A stretch of 26,708 bases of DNA from JAISGQ01 sp964500965 (GCA_964500965.1 CAZCQZ010000029.1:1-26708), one strand, 5' to 3'; positions 1 through 7,873 are shown, counted from the stretch's first letter. The notes: generated by a model from the letters alone, not told the origin. Translations and numbers: made by a program.

Positions 1-170
1 TTTCTGCCGTCCTCATAGTACTTTGTGCAAGCTTCGGTAGTTACGGTGAAACCCTGGGGAACGGGAAGACCGATATTGGTCATCTCAGCCAGGTTTGCGC
101 CCTTGCCGCCGAGAAGCTCACGCATGTTTGCGTTACCTTCGGAAAAAAGGTATACATACTTGTAGCCCAT
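1..170 (-). CDS. ppdK: Pyruvate phosphate dikinase, N-terminal fragment
   Basis: Only the first 56 codons are present; the gene runs off the left edge. PPDK interconverts pyruvate, ATP and phosphate with PEP, AMP and pyrophosphate in the cytoplasm, and many anaerobic Clostridia use it in glycolysis. The translation begins MGYKYVYLFSEGNANMREL and continues through GGKGANLAEM (about residues 22-31) and GLPVPQGFTVTT (about 34-45). These are the hallmark start of the PEP-synthase/PPDK nucleotide-binding domain, and GNANMRELLGGKGANLAEM is specific to PPDK rather than PEP synthase. The start at 170 is set by a GGAGG ribosome binding site about 10 nt upstream. Identification is confident; nothing can be said about the catalytic His domain, which lies outside. 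Confidence 0.95.
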   Translation of the reverse strand, partial: MGYKYVYLFSEGNANMRELLGGKGANLAEMTNIGLPVPQGFTVTTEACTKYYEDGR

Positions 171-252
171 TTCTAATCTACCTCCATTTAATATTGCGAG
201 TTTTTATCGCACGGATAGCGGACATAAATATATCCGCGCAATTCCACATGAA

Positions 253-282
253 ATTTTAACATATATACATACCAAAAGTCCA
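253..282 (-). promoter_or_regulatory. Candidate promoter for ppdK
   Basis: On the minus strand a TAAAAT -10 (253-258) sits 18 nt downstream of a weak TGGACT -35 (277-282). It would give an untranslated leader of roughly 75 nt. That leader contains a small hairpin (arms GCGGA at 218-222 and TCCGC at 233-237). The -35 matches only 4 of 6 consensus bases, so this is tentative. Confidence 0.35.
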
Positions 283-436
283 GTGATTTTAAAAAAATTC
301 GCAAATTGTATTTATTATTTCATGTTTTAACCAATTTTATTTGCCGTCATGGGCGTTTTTTTACAAAGGCGGCAAGTACGCCGCCTTGTCATTGTCGGAT
401 TACTCCGGTGGAAAGATAGTTTTAAGCCTGATTCTT

Positions 437-541
437 ATACTAATTTCAAATAAGACGTATGGCATAAAAATCCTTCGCGTTAGTCAAAAAGCAAGACTTT
501 CCGCTCGGATTTTTATTGATTTTCTAATTTGAAATTAGTAT
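437..541. repeat. MITE-like 105-bp inverted-repeat element
   Basis: The ends are 15-bp perfect inverted repeats: ATACTAATTTCAAAT at 437-451 and its reverse complement at 527-541. A second, nested inverted repeat of 10 bp (ATAAAAATCC at 464-473, reverse complement at 507-516) lies inside, and a short AGTC/GACT pair (482-485, 495-498) lies inside that, so the whole element can fold into one long interrupted hairpin. It has no coding capacity. Size, AT-rich termini and nested symmetry resemble miniature inverted-repeat elements or a structured RNA. A target-site duplication is not obvious. Confidence 0.55.
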
Positions 542-637
542 TAAACAGTTGAAAACACTGAGTTTGTGACAGGTGAGGGTTGACTTGATTTTCCTAAGTG
601 TTTTTCAACAACCGAGAATCCGAGTCAATTCCGATTT

Positions 638-1054
638 TCATATCTTTTCCTTTCGATTAGGTTTTCTCTTTATTTTCAACATTGTAATGATATCCATAAT
701 CACAACCTTGTCATCAAGTGGTATCCACAGCCACTTTCCATCATGTAATGCTTCTGTCCTTTCATATATATCCTGCAACGGCTTTGAGAGAGACTCTTTT
801 ATTTTCTCAAACTTTTCTCTCTCGGCTTTACCATAAATTATCAGAAGATTGGCAACATCCTTTTTTGCGTAAAAGGCACAAAGTGTCTTCCCGCCTCTGC
901 GATATTTATACTCTATTTTCCAATCGCCAAACCCCTTATTCCATAACCTGTCTACATCATACAACGAATACACTGTTCCTGTTAATTTATTCCACATCAA
1001 TAAAGATTCTTTCGGTAATAATTCTATCAATTGTTCTTTCATGCTTTTTTCCAT
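638..1054 (-). CDS. DUF3788 family protein
   Basis: A 138-residue cytoplasmic protein of unknown function. The family signature is visible: GDWKIEYKYRRGGKTLCAFYA (residues 43-63), VANLLIIYGKAEREKFE (67-83), a DGKWLWI block (105-111) and a basic C-terminus with MLKIKRKP (125-132). This order of tryptophan-rich, KYRRGGKTL and HDGKW blocks is typical of DUF3788; length is also typical. The frame stays open upstream to 1192, but a start at 1054 (MEKSMKEQ) fits the family length and has an AAAGGA site about 10 nt upstream. A start at 1042 or 1066 is possible. It overlaps the upstream gene by 68 nt, so the two are probably translated from one message. Confidence 0.75.
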   Translation of the reverse strand: MEKSMKEQLIELLPKESLLMWNKLTGTVYSLYDVDRLWNKGFGDWKIEYKYRRGGKTLCAFYAKKDVANLLIIYGKAEREKFEKIKESLSKPLQDIYERTEALHDGKWLWIPLDDKVVIMDIITMLKIKRKPNRKEKI

Positions 1055-1610
1055 TATAATCAACATCCTTTGATTCAAGGCTCTTATTATCCACAGCCTG
1101 TACGACCGCCTCAAAATTATCCGTAACAACTTTTTCGATTTCTTCCGTCCAGCCCGAAAGCAACCCGCGTCTTTGCGGATATATAATTTCACACACCTGC
1201 TTCATGGCATCGGAACAGGGTGTTTTCTTTGAAAAACCGTTGGTGTTTTTGGTGCCGAGAGTATAGTAGTTTTTGTTTCTGTCCAGCAAAATAAGATTGT
1301 GCATCTTATTGTACGGAATAAAATTCATACGCTGAGTCAGCACTGTTGTGTAAATCCAGATTGCATCTTTGACGGGCACCAAATAGAACACCGCCAAATC
1401 CAATACAAACAGATAATTCGGCGTTACAAAGCAGTTCATAACACGCACGGCATCTGCCGCTTCACGGTCGATTGCACTTAATTCATCGGAACTGAGACTG
1501 TTCCAGAAAATTTCGTTCTTATCGAATTTTTTCTTGTTAAACGCAGTCCGTTTTACCTTACCTAACTGCTTTGCCAGGCTTGCTATGTTCGGATAGTTTG
1601 TAAAATCCAT
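987..1610 (-). CDS. Hypothetical soluble protein, possible PH-like fold
   Basis: A 207-residue protein with no family I can name with certainty. It starts MDFTNYPNIASLAKQLGKV. The middle (about residues 60-140) alternates short hydrophobic strands with the pattern NCFVTPNYLFVL, VPVKDAIWIYTTV, NKMHNLILLDRNKNYYTLG. That resembles bacterial PH-like domains such as DUF6709, in which a 'dI.wvy' strand precedes a 'dgk' hairpin. The C-terminus (175-207) is charged. The start at 1610 is chosen for the GGAGAG site about 8 nt upstream; an earlier in-frame start at 1706 would overlap the previous gene heavily. It sits 19 nt after the upstream membrane-protein gene, consistent with an operon. The fold assignment is an inference. 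Confidence 0.7.
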   Translation of the reverse strand: MDFTNYPNIASLAKQLGKVKRTAFNKKKFDKNEIFWNSLSSDELSAIDREAADAVRVMNCFVTPNYLFVLDLAVFYLVPVKDAIWIYTTVLTQRMNFIPYNKMHNLILLDRNKNYYTLGTKNTNGFSKKTPCSDAMKQVCEIIYPQRRGLLSGWTEEIEKVVTDNFEAVVQAVDNKSLESKDVDYNGKKHERTIDRIITERIFIDVE

Positions 1611-1629
1611 TTCTGCTCTCTCCTTGCTC

Positions 1630-2370
1630 TTATTCCTGCACCGTTTCTTCGCCAACAGCCGGGATTTCGTCAATTGTGGGGAGCTCCGGCATTTCGGGAA
1701 GTTCAACCTTTACTGTTTCTTCTACAGTCTCCGGTACTTCCTGCTCTGCGGCTGTTTCTACAGGTGCTTCGGTATTCTGCGGCTCGGTTGTTCCGTACAG
1801 AACCGTCTCAACCATTTGCGGTATTTCTGTAGAAGCTGTTTCCGCCGCTCCGTCGTTCTTTGCATTCTTGATTGCCACTTTTACTGCCGAGAAGCTGCAA
1901 ACAACGCAAAGAATCAGTCCTATTGCAAGGTCGCCGAAATAGCCTGCTCTGGTTGATTCCGCGTCATATACCGATGCGCCGTCAACAAACTCAAGCTTTG
2001 TCAAAAACGTCCATGCGGATTTCACATATTCCATAGGCGTTAGCTGATAATATACTTCGCCGCTCTTATACCACTCATCGTAAGCCTTGGCAATGTCCGT
2101 GGCAATGCACAGATACCATGCCAGCACAATAACAACGGTGCTGATTATAACTGCGGAGACAACGCCCTTTACGCTCTCCTTTTTGCCGAACACCTTGTAA
2201 CCCTTGACAGCGCACAGAATACCGATAACACCGCTCAATCCGGCTAAATATCCGAACTGATAAAGCAGGTACCATGCCGCTCCTCCTGCAAGGGAGAATA
2301 TAAACGCACCGATAAGACCGGGCAAATATCTCTCCTTAACCTCTCCGTAAACATGCTTTTTTTCGCTCAT
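1630..2370 (-). CDS. Four-helix membrane protein with acidic Pro/Glu tail
   Basis: A 246-residue integral membrane protein of unknown function. Hydrophobic segments lie at about residues 18-38, 40-60, 68-90 and 146-168. A soluble loop (91-145) contains several Trp and Tyr. The last 70 residues (about 176-246) are very rich in Glu, Pro, Thr and Val, for example VELPEMPELPTIDEIP, and look disordered. The start MSEKKHVYGEV at 2370 has an AAAGGAG site 7-8 nt upstream; the open frame extends to 2460 but without such a site. It is first in a three-gene unit with the genes at 1610 and 1054, behind a good promoter at 2429-2457. Confidence 0.75.
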   Translation of the reverse strand: MSEKKHVYGEVKERYLPGLIGAFIFSLAGGAAWYLLYQFGYLAGLSGVIGILCAVKGYKVFGKKESVKGVVSAVIISTVVIVLAWYLCIATDIAKAYDEWYKSGEVYYQLTPMEYVKSAWTFLTKLEFVDGASVYDAESTRAGYFGDLAIGLILCVVCSFSAVKVAIKNAKNDGAAETASTEIPQMVETVLYGTTEPQNTEAPVETAAEQEVPETVEETVKVELPEMPELPTIDEIPAVGEETVQE

Positions 2371-2428
2371 TTTCGCTTCTCCTTTTACTCTCAAAATTTC
2401 AGCGGTTAACATATTGCCGTTTGATTTT

Positions 2429-2457
2429 ATTATATATTGACAAAAGGGAAAATTCAA
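2429..2457 (-). promoter_or_regulatory. Sigma-A promoter for the three-gene operon
   Basis: Minus strand: TTGAAT -35 (2452-2457), exactly 17 nt, then a perfect TATAAT -10 (2429-2434). It lies downstream of the terminator that closes the opp operon and about 55 nt before the start at 2370, so it should drive the membrane protein gene and the two that follow. Confidence 0.7.
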
Positions 2458-2491
2458 CATCTTTCGTAAATCCGTGCCTTTTAATATAACA

Positions 2492-2530
2492 TCATCAGCG
2501 GCAAAAAGCTTCGCTTTTTGCCGCTGATGA
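2492..2530 (-). terminator. Hairpin closing the opp operon
   Basis: Perfect 18-bp inverted repeat (2492-2509 and 2513-2530) with a 3-nt loop, beginning 9 nt past the stop of the DUF3899-like gene. The stem itself contains A5/T5 blocks, but no clean T-run follows on the minus strand, so termination may be partial. The AAAAGC/GCTTTTT core is shared with other hairpins in this window. Confidence 0.7.
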
Positions 2531-2538
2531 GCTAATCT

Positions 2539-2946
2539 TTAATAAATCGAGTAAAACAGCACCATAAACACTGCGGTCACAGCAAGGAACAAAGCGGCGC
2601 TTATATACAGAAAGCCGTAGCCTTTAATGCGCTTGCCGCGTTTACGTTCCACGTAGTCCACGTATTTTTCCGAGCCGGCACTTTTTCCCGGTATCAGCAT
2701 TCTCAAGCCCTGGGACAGTATATATCCCAAACCGTCCAGTGCGCCCTCATTGGATACCGATACCAGCAAACCGGATATGAGCAGTAATACTCCGGGTATT
2801 GTAAAGGCATCGCATAACGTGCGGTATTTATCAACAAGCTCCATTGTGCCAAAATCTCTCAGCGCAATGTACGCATACGCCAAAAGCAGACCTATGCCTA
2901 TGGAAATGCCGTATTTAATCAATGATGCCTTTGCCTTTTTACTCAC
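2539..2946 (-). CDS. DUF3899-like small membrane protein
   Basis: A 135-residue membrane protein with predicted helices at about residues 8-28, 50-68 and 110-132. The segment IPGVLLLISGLLVSVSNEG followed by ALDGLGYIL (about 50-77) matches the conserved core of DUF3899 proteins, short Firmicutes membrane proteins of unknown function. Translation starts at GTG: the GTGA at 2943-2946 contains both this start and the oppF stop, a classic 4-nt coupling overlap, and an AAGGAG site lies about 8 nt upstream. It is therefore the last gene of the opp operon. Whether it takes part in peptide transport is unknown. Confidence 0.75.
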   Translation of the reverse strand: MSKKAKASLIKYGISIGIGLLLAYAYIALRDFGTMELVDKYRTLCDAFTIPGVLLLISGLLVSVSNEGALDGLGYILSQGLRMLIPGKSAGSEKYVDYVERKRGKRIKGYGFLYISAALFLAVTAVFMVLFYSIY

Positions 2947-4139
2947 TGTTCAAGCTCCTTTTTGTAGCGAAGCTCCTCCTCGTCATTGCAGTATACAAAG
3001 TGACCGGGAGCTACCTCACGCATGGTGGGCTTATTTACGGAATAGTCATGCTCGGCAAGCTGATTGTACACTATTCTCTTACGATTCTTTTCGGAAATCG
3101 GGTCGGGCAGAGGAATTGCCGACAGGAGAGATCTGGTATACGGGTGCAGGGGGTGTGCAAACAGCTCGTCAGACGGCGCAAGCTCAACCATTTTACCGAA
3201 ATACATAACGCCTATACGGTCGGAGAAATATTTAACAACCGAAAGGTCATGGGCTATGAACATAATAGTCAGACCCAGCTTATCGCGAAGCTCGTTGAGC
3301 AGGTTAATAACCTGTGCCTGAATTGAAACGTCAAGAGCGGAAATAGGCTCGTCGGCAATAAGCAGTTCGGGGTTCATAATAACAGCACGTGCAATGCCGA
3401 TACGCTGACGCTGACCGCCTGAAAATTCGTGGGGATAACGTCCTGCGTGTTCACGTACAAGACCGACCAGCTCAAGAATTTCAAAAACCTTTTCGTCAAT
3501 ATACTTCTGGTCCTTGATACCGTTGATAACAAGTCCCTCTGCAATAATTTCGCGAACGGTCATACGGGGATTCAGCGAAGCAATGGGGTCCTGGAATATC
3601 ATCTGAATCTGGGTGATGAGCTTGGTGTTTCTTGCAATGCGCAGTTCGTCCTTGTACTGCTTCTGCTCCTCTTTTGTGGTGCAGGCTTCGCCGTGATTGT
3701 ATTTTTCTTCCACGGCATTTACAAGGTTGGCGGCATATTCTTTATCGCCGTTATTGTGGTCGAATTTTGCCTTGACGATTTCTTCCTGAAGCTCCTCAAT
3801 GCGATTTCTGCACTGTTCGAGCTTTGCCTTTGCTTCTGCAGAGCCTTTAAGTCTGAGCTTGCGAATTTCGGCTTTTTTCTCTTTGATTTCGTCCTTGTAG
3901 CTCTTTGTGCCGGCGCAGATGCGCTGGTCTTTAAAGTAGATGCTGCCGGAGGTAATATCGTAAATCTTGATGATTGAACGACCGGTTGTTGTCTTACCGC
4001 AGCCGGATTCACCGACAAGACCGAATACCTCTCCCCTCTTTATCTCAAAGCTGACGTCATCGACAGCCTTGACGGGTCCGAAATACTGGCACAGATGCTC
4101 TACTCTCAGCAATGTCTCTTTCTCGTTAACATTAGACAT
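2943..4139 (-). CDS. oppF: Oligopeptide ABC transporter ATPase OppF, with insertion
   Basis: A 398-residue cytoplasmic ATPase that pairs with OppD to power peptide import. Motifs in order: Walker A GESGCGKT (43-50), Q-loop MIFQDPIASLNP (180-191), signature FSGGQRQR (239-246), Walker B ELLIADEP (258-265), and switch His in IAHD (about 295-298). It ends with the HPLHPYTRSLLSAIPLPDP block typical of OppF. Unlike ordinary OppF (about 320 aa) it has about 95 extra residues at roughly 78-172, between Walker A and the Q-loop; the first half is Lys/Glu-rich and looks coiled-coil. Start at 4139 is chosen because AGGAGG lies 8 nt upstream; an in-frame GTG at 4148 is too close to that site. It overlaps the oppD stop by 8 nt. 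Confidence 0.93.
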   Translation of the reverse strand: MSNVNEKETLLRVEHLCQYFGPVKAVDDVSFEIKRGEVFGLVGESGCGKTTTGRSIIKIYDITSGSIYFKDQRICAGTKSYKDEIKEKKAEIRKLRLKGSAEAKAKLEQCRNRIEELQEEIVKAKFDHNNGDKEYAANLVNAVEEKYNHGEACTTKEEQKQYKDELRIARNTKLITQIQMIFQDPIASLNPRMTVREIIAEGLVINGIKDQKYIDEKVFEILELVGLVREHAGRYPHEFSGGQRQRIGIARAVIMNPELLIADEPISALDVSIQAQVINLLNELRDKLGLTIMFIAHDLSVVKYFSDRIGVMYFGKMVELAPSDELFAHPLHPYTRSLLSAIPLPDPISEKNRKRIVYNQLAEHDYSVNKPTMREVAPGHFVYCNDEEELRYKKELEQ

Positions 4140-6288
4140 TCTCGGCACCTCCTGCCTTTTGTTTCATTCTTGCGATTCTTTCGGTAATAATTCTGGGAAT
4201 TTCAACTTCCGGTGCATCGGGGTGGAGCAGCCATGTTGCCGCCTTGTGAGTTTCGGTTACTTCAAACATGGGCGGCTGCTGCTCAAAGTCAATCTGCATT
4301 GCGTATTTATTACGCTCCGCAAAAGCATCGCCCTCCGGAGGATAAATCATGTTCGGCGGTGTGCCGGGGATAGCGTCCAGCTTTTCCTTTGTATCAAGGT
4401 CGGGCATGGACGAAAGCAATGCCCATGTATACGGGTGACGCGGGTCGTAGAAAATTTCCTCCGCAGTGCCGTATTCAACAATCTTACCTGCATACATAAC
4501 CGCAATATCGTCAGCCATGTTAGCAACAACGCCCAGGTCGTGGGTGATGAAGATAACGGAAAGGTTACGCTGTTCCTTGAGGTTGTTGATAAGCTCAAGA
4601 ATCTGCGCCTGAATTGTAACGTCAAGAGCGGTGGTAGGCTCGTCGCAGATGAGGATTTCGGGGTCAGCGGAAAGAGCGATAGCGATAACTATTCTCTGAC
4701 GCATACCGCCGGAAAACTCAAAGGGATACTGATAGTAACGCATACGCGGCTCGGCAATACCGACTTCCTCCATGAGCTTGATAGCCTTAGCCTTAGCCAT
4801 GGAACGGGTAACTTTGTAAACAACCTTGGAAGCCTTTTCCTTGAAATAGTCGATAATTTCAATGCTGCGTGCATGGAAATCAATTTCACCGGCGGCAGAG
4901 ATATAATTCTCGTATCTTCTGTCAAGGCTTTCGATGGTATTGATAACATTTGCTTTCAGCTCGTCAAGGTCGGCAACGTTCTTGGGTATAACCTTCCAGT
5001 CAACCTTTTTGCCGCGCTTAATGAGAGCCTCGCGCTTTTTTGTCTGACGTGCAAAACGAGCTTCCTCACGGGGATTTGCGGTCTTGTAATGGAAGTACTT
5101 ATTCAGACCTGCGGTGATGCCGGTGCGGAATGTATAAGCAATGCTGTCCTTGCTGGTTTCAAGGCGGTCGATGCTTTCCTCAACCTTGTCGGAAAGCTCC
5201 GCAGCGTACTTCATCGCATGATTTTTCTCATAGCTTCCGCTGTAATAGACCTTTGCGTTTTCAAGCTCGGCAACAACGGCTTTTTTGTTTTCAAGGGCTA
5301 CGTTGAAAGAATGCTCAACGCCCTTTTCAACCAAAGCGATAAACTCAATCATGAAATTTTCGTCAAGGTATTCAAGGCACTTTTCGTTAAGCTCGTCAAC
5401 GGGGATTTTGGAAAGCTCCTCGTTGGGATTGTTCATTTTGTAATAGCCGATTCTGAAAAACTCCGGTCTTGTCTGAGAAGTGACCTCCTCAAGGAGAGCC
5501 TTAGTCTCGTTAAGGGCGTTTTCAAGTCTGTCGGTCAAGCCGCCGTTCTTGCTCTTGTAGCGCGACGCTTCCTTATTGAGAATGTCTGCCTGCTTTGAAA
5601 GTCTTGCCTCGTAAGCGTTGGTGAGATAGGAATCACCGAGATTTCTGATATGCTTTGCATATCCGCGCAGAATCGTTTTAACGTCCATCTTCTGATTCTT
5701 GCTCAGACGGAAACGAACGTCTTCAATAGATTCGATAAGCTCACTGGCGGCTGAATGTGCGGCATTGTAATTCTGCTCAAGCTTGTTTGCTTCGATGCAG
5801 AAATTGTCAAAGGTTTCGCACATCTGCTCGATTTTTTCTTCTTCGCCGGTGGCGGCAATCATCTCGGTTTTCAGTGTTTTGAGCAGGTCGTTAAATTCCT
5901 TTCTCGCCTGCTTGCGGCTGGTTTTGTTCTTGAGAAGCATTGCCTCGGTAATCTGCTTGCCTATCTTGACAATGGGGTTAAGAGAAGAAAGAGGGTCCTG
6001 GAATATCATGGATATTTTGTCGCCTCTGATGGTACACATTTCCTCCTCGGTGATTTTGAGCAGGTCACGGCCGTCGTAGATAATCTCGCCGCTTTCGACA
6101 ATGGAGTTACCTGCCAAAATGCCCAGTATCGCCTTTGAGGTAACGGACTTGCCTGAGCCGGACTCACCGACTATTGCAAGGGTTTTGCCCTTTTCAAGGT
6201 CAAAGGAAATATCTCTTACCGCCTTGACCGTACCGTTTGCGGTACGGAAGGATATTTTCAAATCTTTTACTTCTAATATCTTATCCAT
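4132..6288 (-). CDS. oppD: Oligopeptide ABC transporter ATPase OppD, very large insertion
   Basis: A 718-residue protein, about twice the usual OppD length (about 330-350). Walker A GESGSGKS (41-48) and Q-loop MIFQDPLSSLNP (93-104) are intact. About 365 residues (roughly 131-496) then intervene, rich in Lys, Glu and Ala and largely helical by eye, before the canonical domain resumes with KLMEEVGI, signature FSGGMRQR (525-532), Walker B ILICDEP (545-551) and switch THD (582-584). The C-terminal OppD/F extension is present (IPGTPPNMIYPPEG, about 640-653), but the four Cys normally found there, and known in some OppD to hold an iron-sulfur cluster, are replaced by Asp, Asn, Asp and Thr. GGAGG lies 8 nt before the ATG. 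The frame is continuous, so this is not a frameshift artefact. Confidence 0.92.
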   Translation of the reverse strand: MDKILEVKDLKISFRTANGTVKAVRDISFDLEKGKTLAIVGESGSGKSVTSKAILGILAGNSIVESGEIIYDGRDLLKITEEEMCTIRGDKISMIFQDPLSSLNPIVKIGKQITEAMLLKNKTSRKQARKEFNDLLKTLKTEMIAATGEEEKIEQMCETFDNFCIEANKLEQNYNAAHSAASELIESIEDVRFRLSKNQKMDVKTILRGYAKHIRNLGDSYLTNAYEARLSKQADILNKEASRYKSKNGGLTDRLENALNETKALLEEVTSQTRPEFFRIGYYKMNNPNEELSKIPVDELNEKCLEYLDENFMIEFIALVEKGVEHSFNVALENKKAVVAELENAKVYYSGSYEKNHAMKYAAELSDKVEESIDRLETSKDSIAYTFRTGITAGLNKYFHYKTANPREEARFARQTKKREALIKRGKKVDWKVIPKNVADLDELKANVINTIESLDRRYENYISAAGEIDFHARSIEIIDYFKEKASKVVYKVTRSMAKAKAIKLMEEVGIAEPRMRYYQYPFEFSGGMRQRIVIAIALSADPEILICDEPTTALDVTIQAQILELINNLKEQRNLSVIFITHDLGVVANMADDIAVMYAGKIVEYGTAEEIFYDPRHPYTWALLSSMPDLDTKEKLDAIPGTPPNMIYPPEGDAFAERNKYAMQIDFEQQPPMFEVTETHKAATWLLHPDAPEVEIPRIITERIARMKQKAGGAENV

Positions 6289-6291
6289 ACT

Positions 6292-7872
6292 TTATTCCTC
6301 CACGCCGCGCAGTGCGGGGTTGAATGCGTCACGCAGACCGTTGCCGAACAGGTTGAAGCTTATCATCAACAGAGAGATGACAAGTGCCGGATAAAGCATA
6401 AGGTGAGGGAACTGAATCCAGCGTGTTTCCGCATCGGAAAGCAGTGTACCGAGGGAAGTGCCGGAAGCACCGCCCAGGTTTACTATACCGAGGTAAGAAA
6501 GCATACTCTCGGACATGATTGTGCTGGGTATTGCAAGAGCGGAGGAGGTGATAATTGTTCCCAAAGTGTTCGGGAAAATGTGCTTCCAGATAATACGTCT
6601 GTCACGTGCGCCGAGGGTACGGGCAGCCATGACGTATTCCTGATTCTTGAAGCGGTAGAACTGGGTACGGACGCTGTAAGCCGTACCAATCCAGCCGGTT
6701 ACGACGAATGCAAACAGCAGGCTGGGCAACGCGCCCACCTTTGAAGCCAGGTGAATCTGGAACAGTGACGCGACAACGATAAAGGGAACGCCGTTGAGTA
6801 TATCGGAGACACGCTCAAGAATAAGGTCAACAGCACCGCCGTAATAGCCCTCAACAGCACCGTAAAGTGCGCCGAGAACGAAGTTGATAACGCAGACGAA
6901 AATAGCAATCATAAGTGAAAGCTGGATACCGCCGGCAACACGCAGAGCCATATCGTAGCCCTGAGATTCAGTGCCCATGATATAGTCGGGGGTGAAGCCG
7001 TACTTATACTGATAGTAGTTATAGAACAGCACACGAATCTTGAGCTGAGCGGTTTCCGCTGTACCGCCGCCGCTGTACTCATAATACTTCAGTGAGCCGT
7101 CGGCATTGCGCTTGTAGTTATCCTCGAAAACCATGTCCTCGCTGTAGGAAATGTTCTTAACATTGCCCGAAGCGGTTACGGTTACGGGAGTACCCACCTT
7201 CTTCGCCTTATACCAGTTGTTGGCGTTGGCGGCATCGGGGTTGTACTCGTTGTCCTCAACAAGAGGATAGAGAACTTTAAGACCTGTTTCATTCTCGAAA
7301 TCAACAATCTTCTGATACTCGTCCTGCTCTATATACATATAGAGGAAGCCGACCTCAAGGTAGGTATCGACGCGCACATCGTATGCGTTGATTTCTTTCC
7401 TTTTGGCATCAAGAGTAACTGTAGGCTCGCTCTGCTTCATAACAGGCTGGTAATAGCTTTCCATTCCCTCTTTGAGAGTTACCTGTTCCTCAAGCTGCTC
7501 CGCGCCGACACCGATTGATGCCAGACGGATAAGCTCGGATTCGGTGATTTTTTCACGGTTTACACCGCCGTCCATAATGCCCAGATTATCACGAAGCCAC
7601 ACAACTCTGGCAGGCTTTCTGGAATACTGAGTTACCATGAATGAATTATCATGAGTGGTAATGAGCATGGGCGCAAGGATTGAAAAGAGGACGATAATAA
7701 TGATGATGATAAGACCGACAACCGCCGCCTTACTCTTGCGGAAACGTCTCCATGCATCTCTGAAATAGCCAACCGGCTTATCCTCGAACTTCTTGTCCGA
7801 AATACGCTCACCGCGATTGACAAATTCAAATTTTTCCTTTGGTACATTGGGGATATTATAATTTTCTGCCAT
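6292..7872 (-). CDS. oppC: Oligopeptide ABC transporter permease OppC, with large extracytoplasmic insertion
   Basis: A 526-residue permease; ordinary OppC is about 300. The N-terminal cytoplasmic part (1-48) leads into TM1 (about 50-70). Some 230 polar residues (about 72-300) follow, which should lie outside the membrane. The canonical permease body begins at about 300 with a degenerate version of the 'GTD..GRD...R...G.R.SL' motif (GTESQGYDMALRVAGGIQLSL). The EAA coupling loop EYVMAARTLGARDRRIIWKH is at 412-431, and the family ending FNLFGNGLRDAFNP is at 506-519. Start MAENYNIP at 7872 has a GGGGGAG site and lies 1 nt after the oppB stop. The gene ends 3 nt before the oppD start. Confidence 0.92.
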   Translation of the reverse strand: MAENYNIPNVPKEKFEFVNRGERISDKKFEDKPVGYFRDAWRRFRKSKAAVVGLIIIIIIVLFSILAPMLITTHDNSFMVTQYSRKPARVVWLRDNLGIMDGGVNREKITESELIRLASIGVGAEQLEEQVTLKEGMESYYQPVMKQSEPTVTLDAKRKEINAYDVRVDTYLEVGFLYMYIEQDEYQKIVDFENETGLKVLYPLVEDNEYNPDAANANNWYKAKKVGTPVTVTASGNVKNISYSEDMVFEDNYKRNADGSLKYYEYSGGGTAETAQLKIRVLFYNYYQYKYGFTPDYIMGTESQGYDMALRVAGGIQLSLMIAIFVCVINFVLGALYGAVEGYYGGAVDLILERVSDILNGVPFIVVASLFQIHLASKVGALPSLLFAFVVTGWIGTAYSVRTQFYRFKNQEYVMAARTLGARDRRIIWKHIFPNTLGTIITSSALAIPSTIMSESMLSYLGIVNLGGASGTSLGTLLSDAETRWIQFPHLMLYPALVISLLMISFNLFGNGLRDAFNPALRGVEE

Positions 7873-7873
7873 C

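Larger units (their letters stand above)
171..637. other. Intergenic stretch with hairpins, no supported gene
   Basis: Between the ppdK start and the DUF3788 stop I see no believable coding sequence. The stretch holds the ppdK promoter candidate, a hairpin with 8-bp arms (366-373 and 380-387) that could end transcription from the operon to its right but has no clear T-run, and the 105-bp inverted-repeat element at 437-541. The DNA around 250-340 is strongly AT-rich. Confidence 0.6.

Noticed and set aside
341..532. Possible 63-residue gene on the plus strand
   Set aside because: It runs through the hairpin at 366-387 and most of the inverted-repeat element, with no ribosome site or recognisable domain.
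3967..5598. Open frame of 543 codons on the plus strand, opposite oppD and oppF
   Set aside because: Same kind of shadow; it spans the boundary of two certain genes and shows no family motif.
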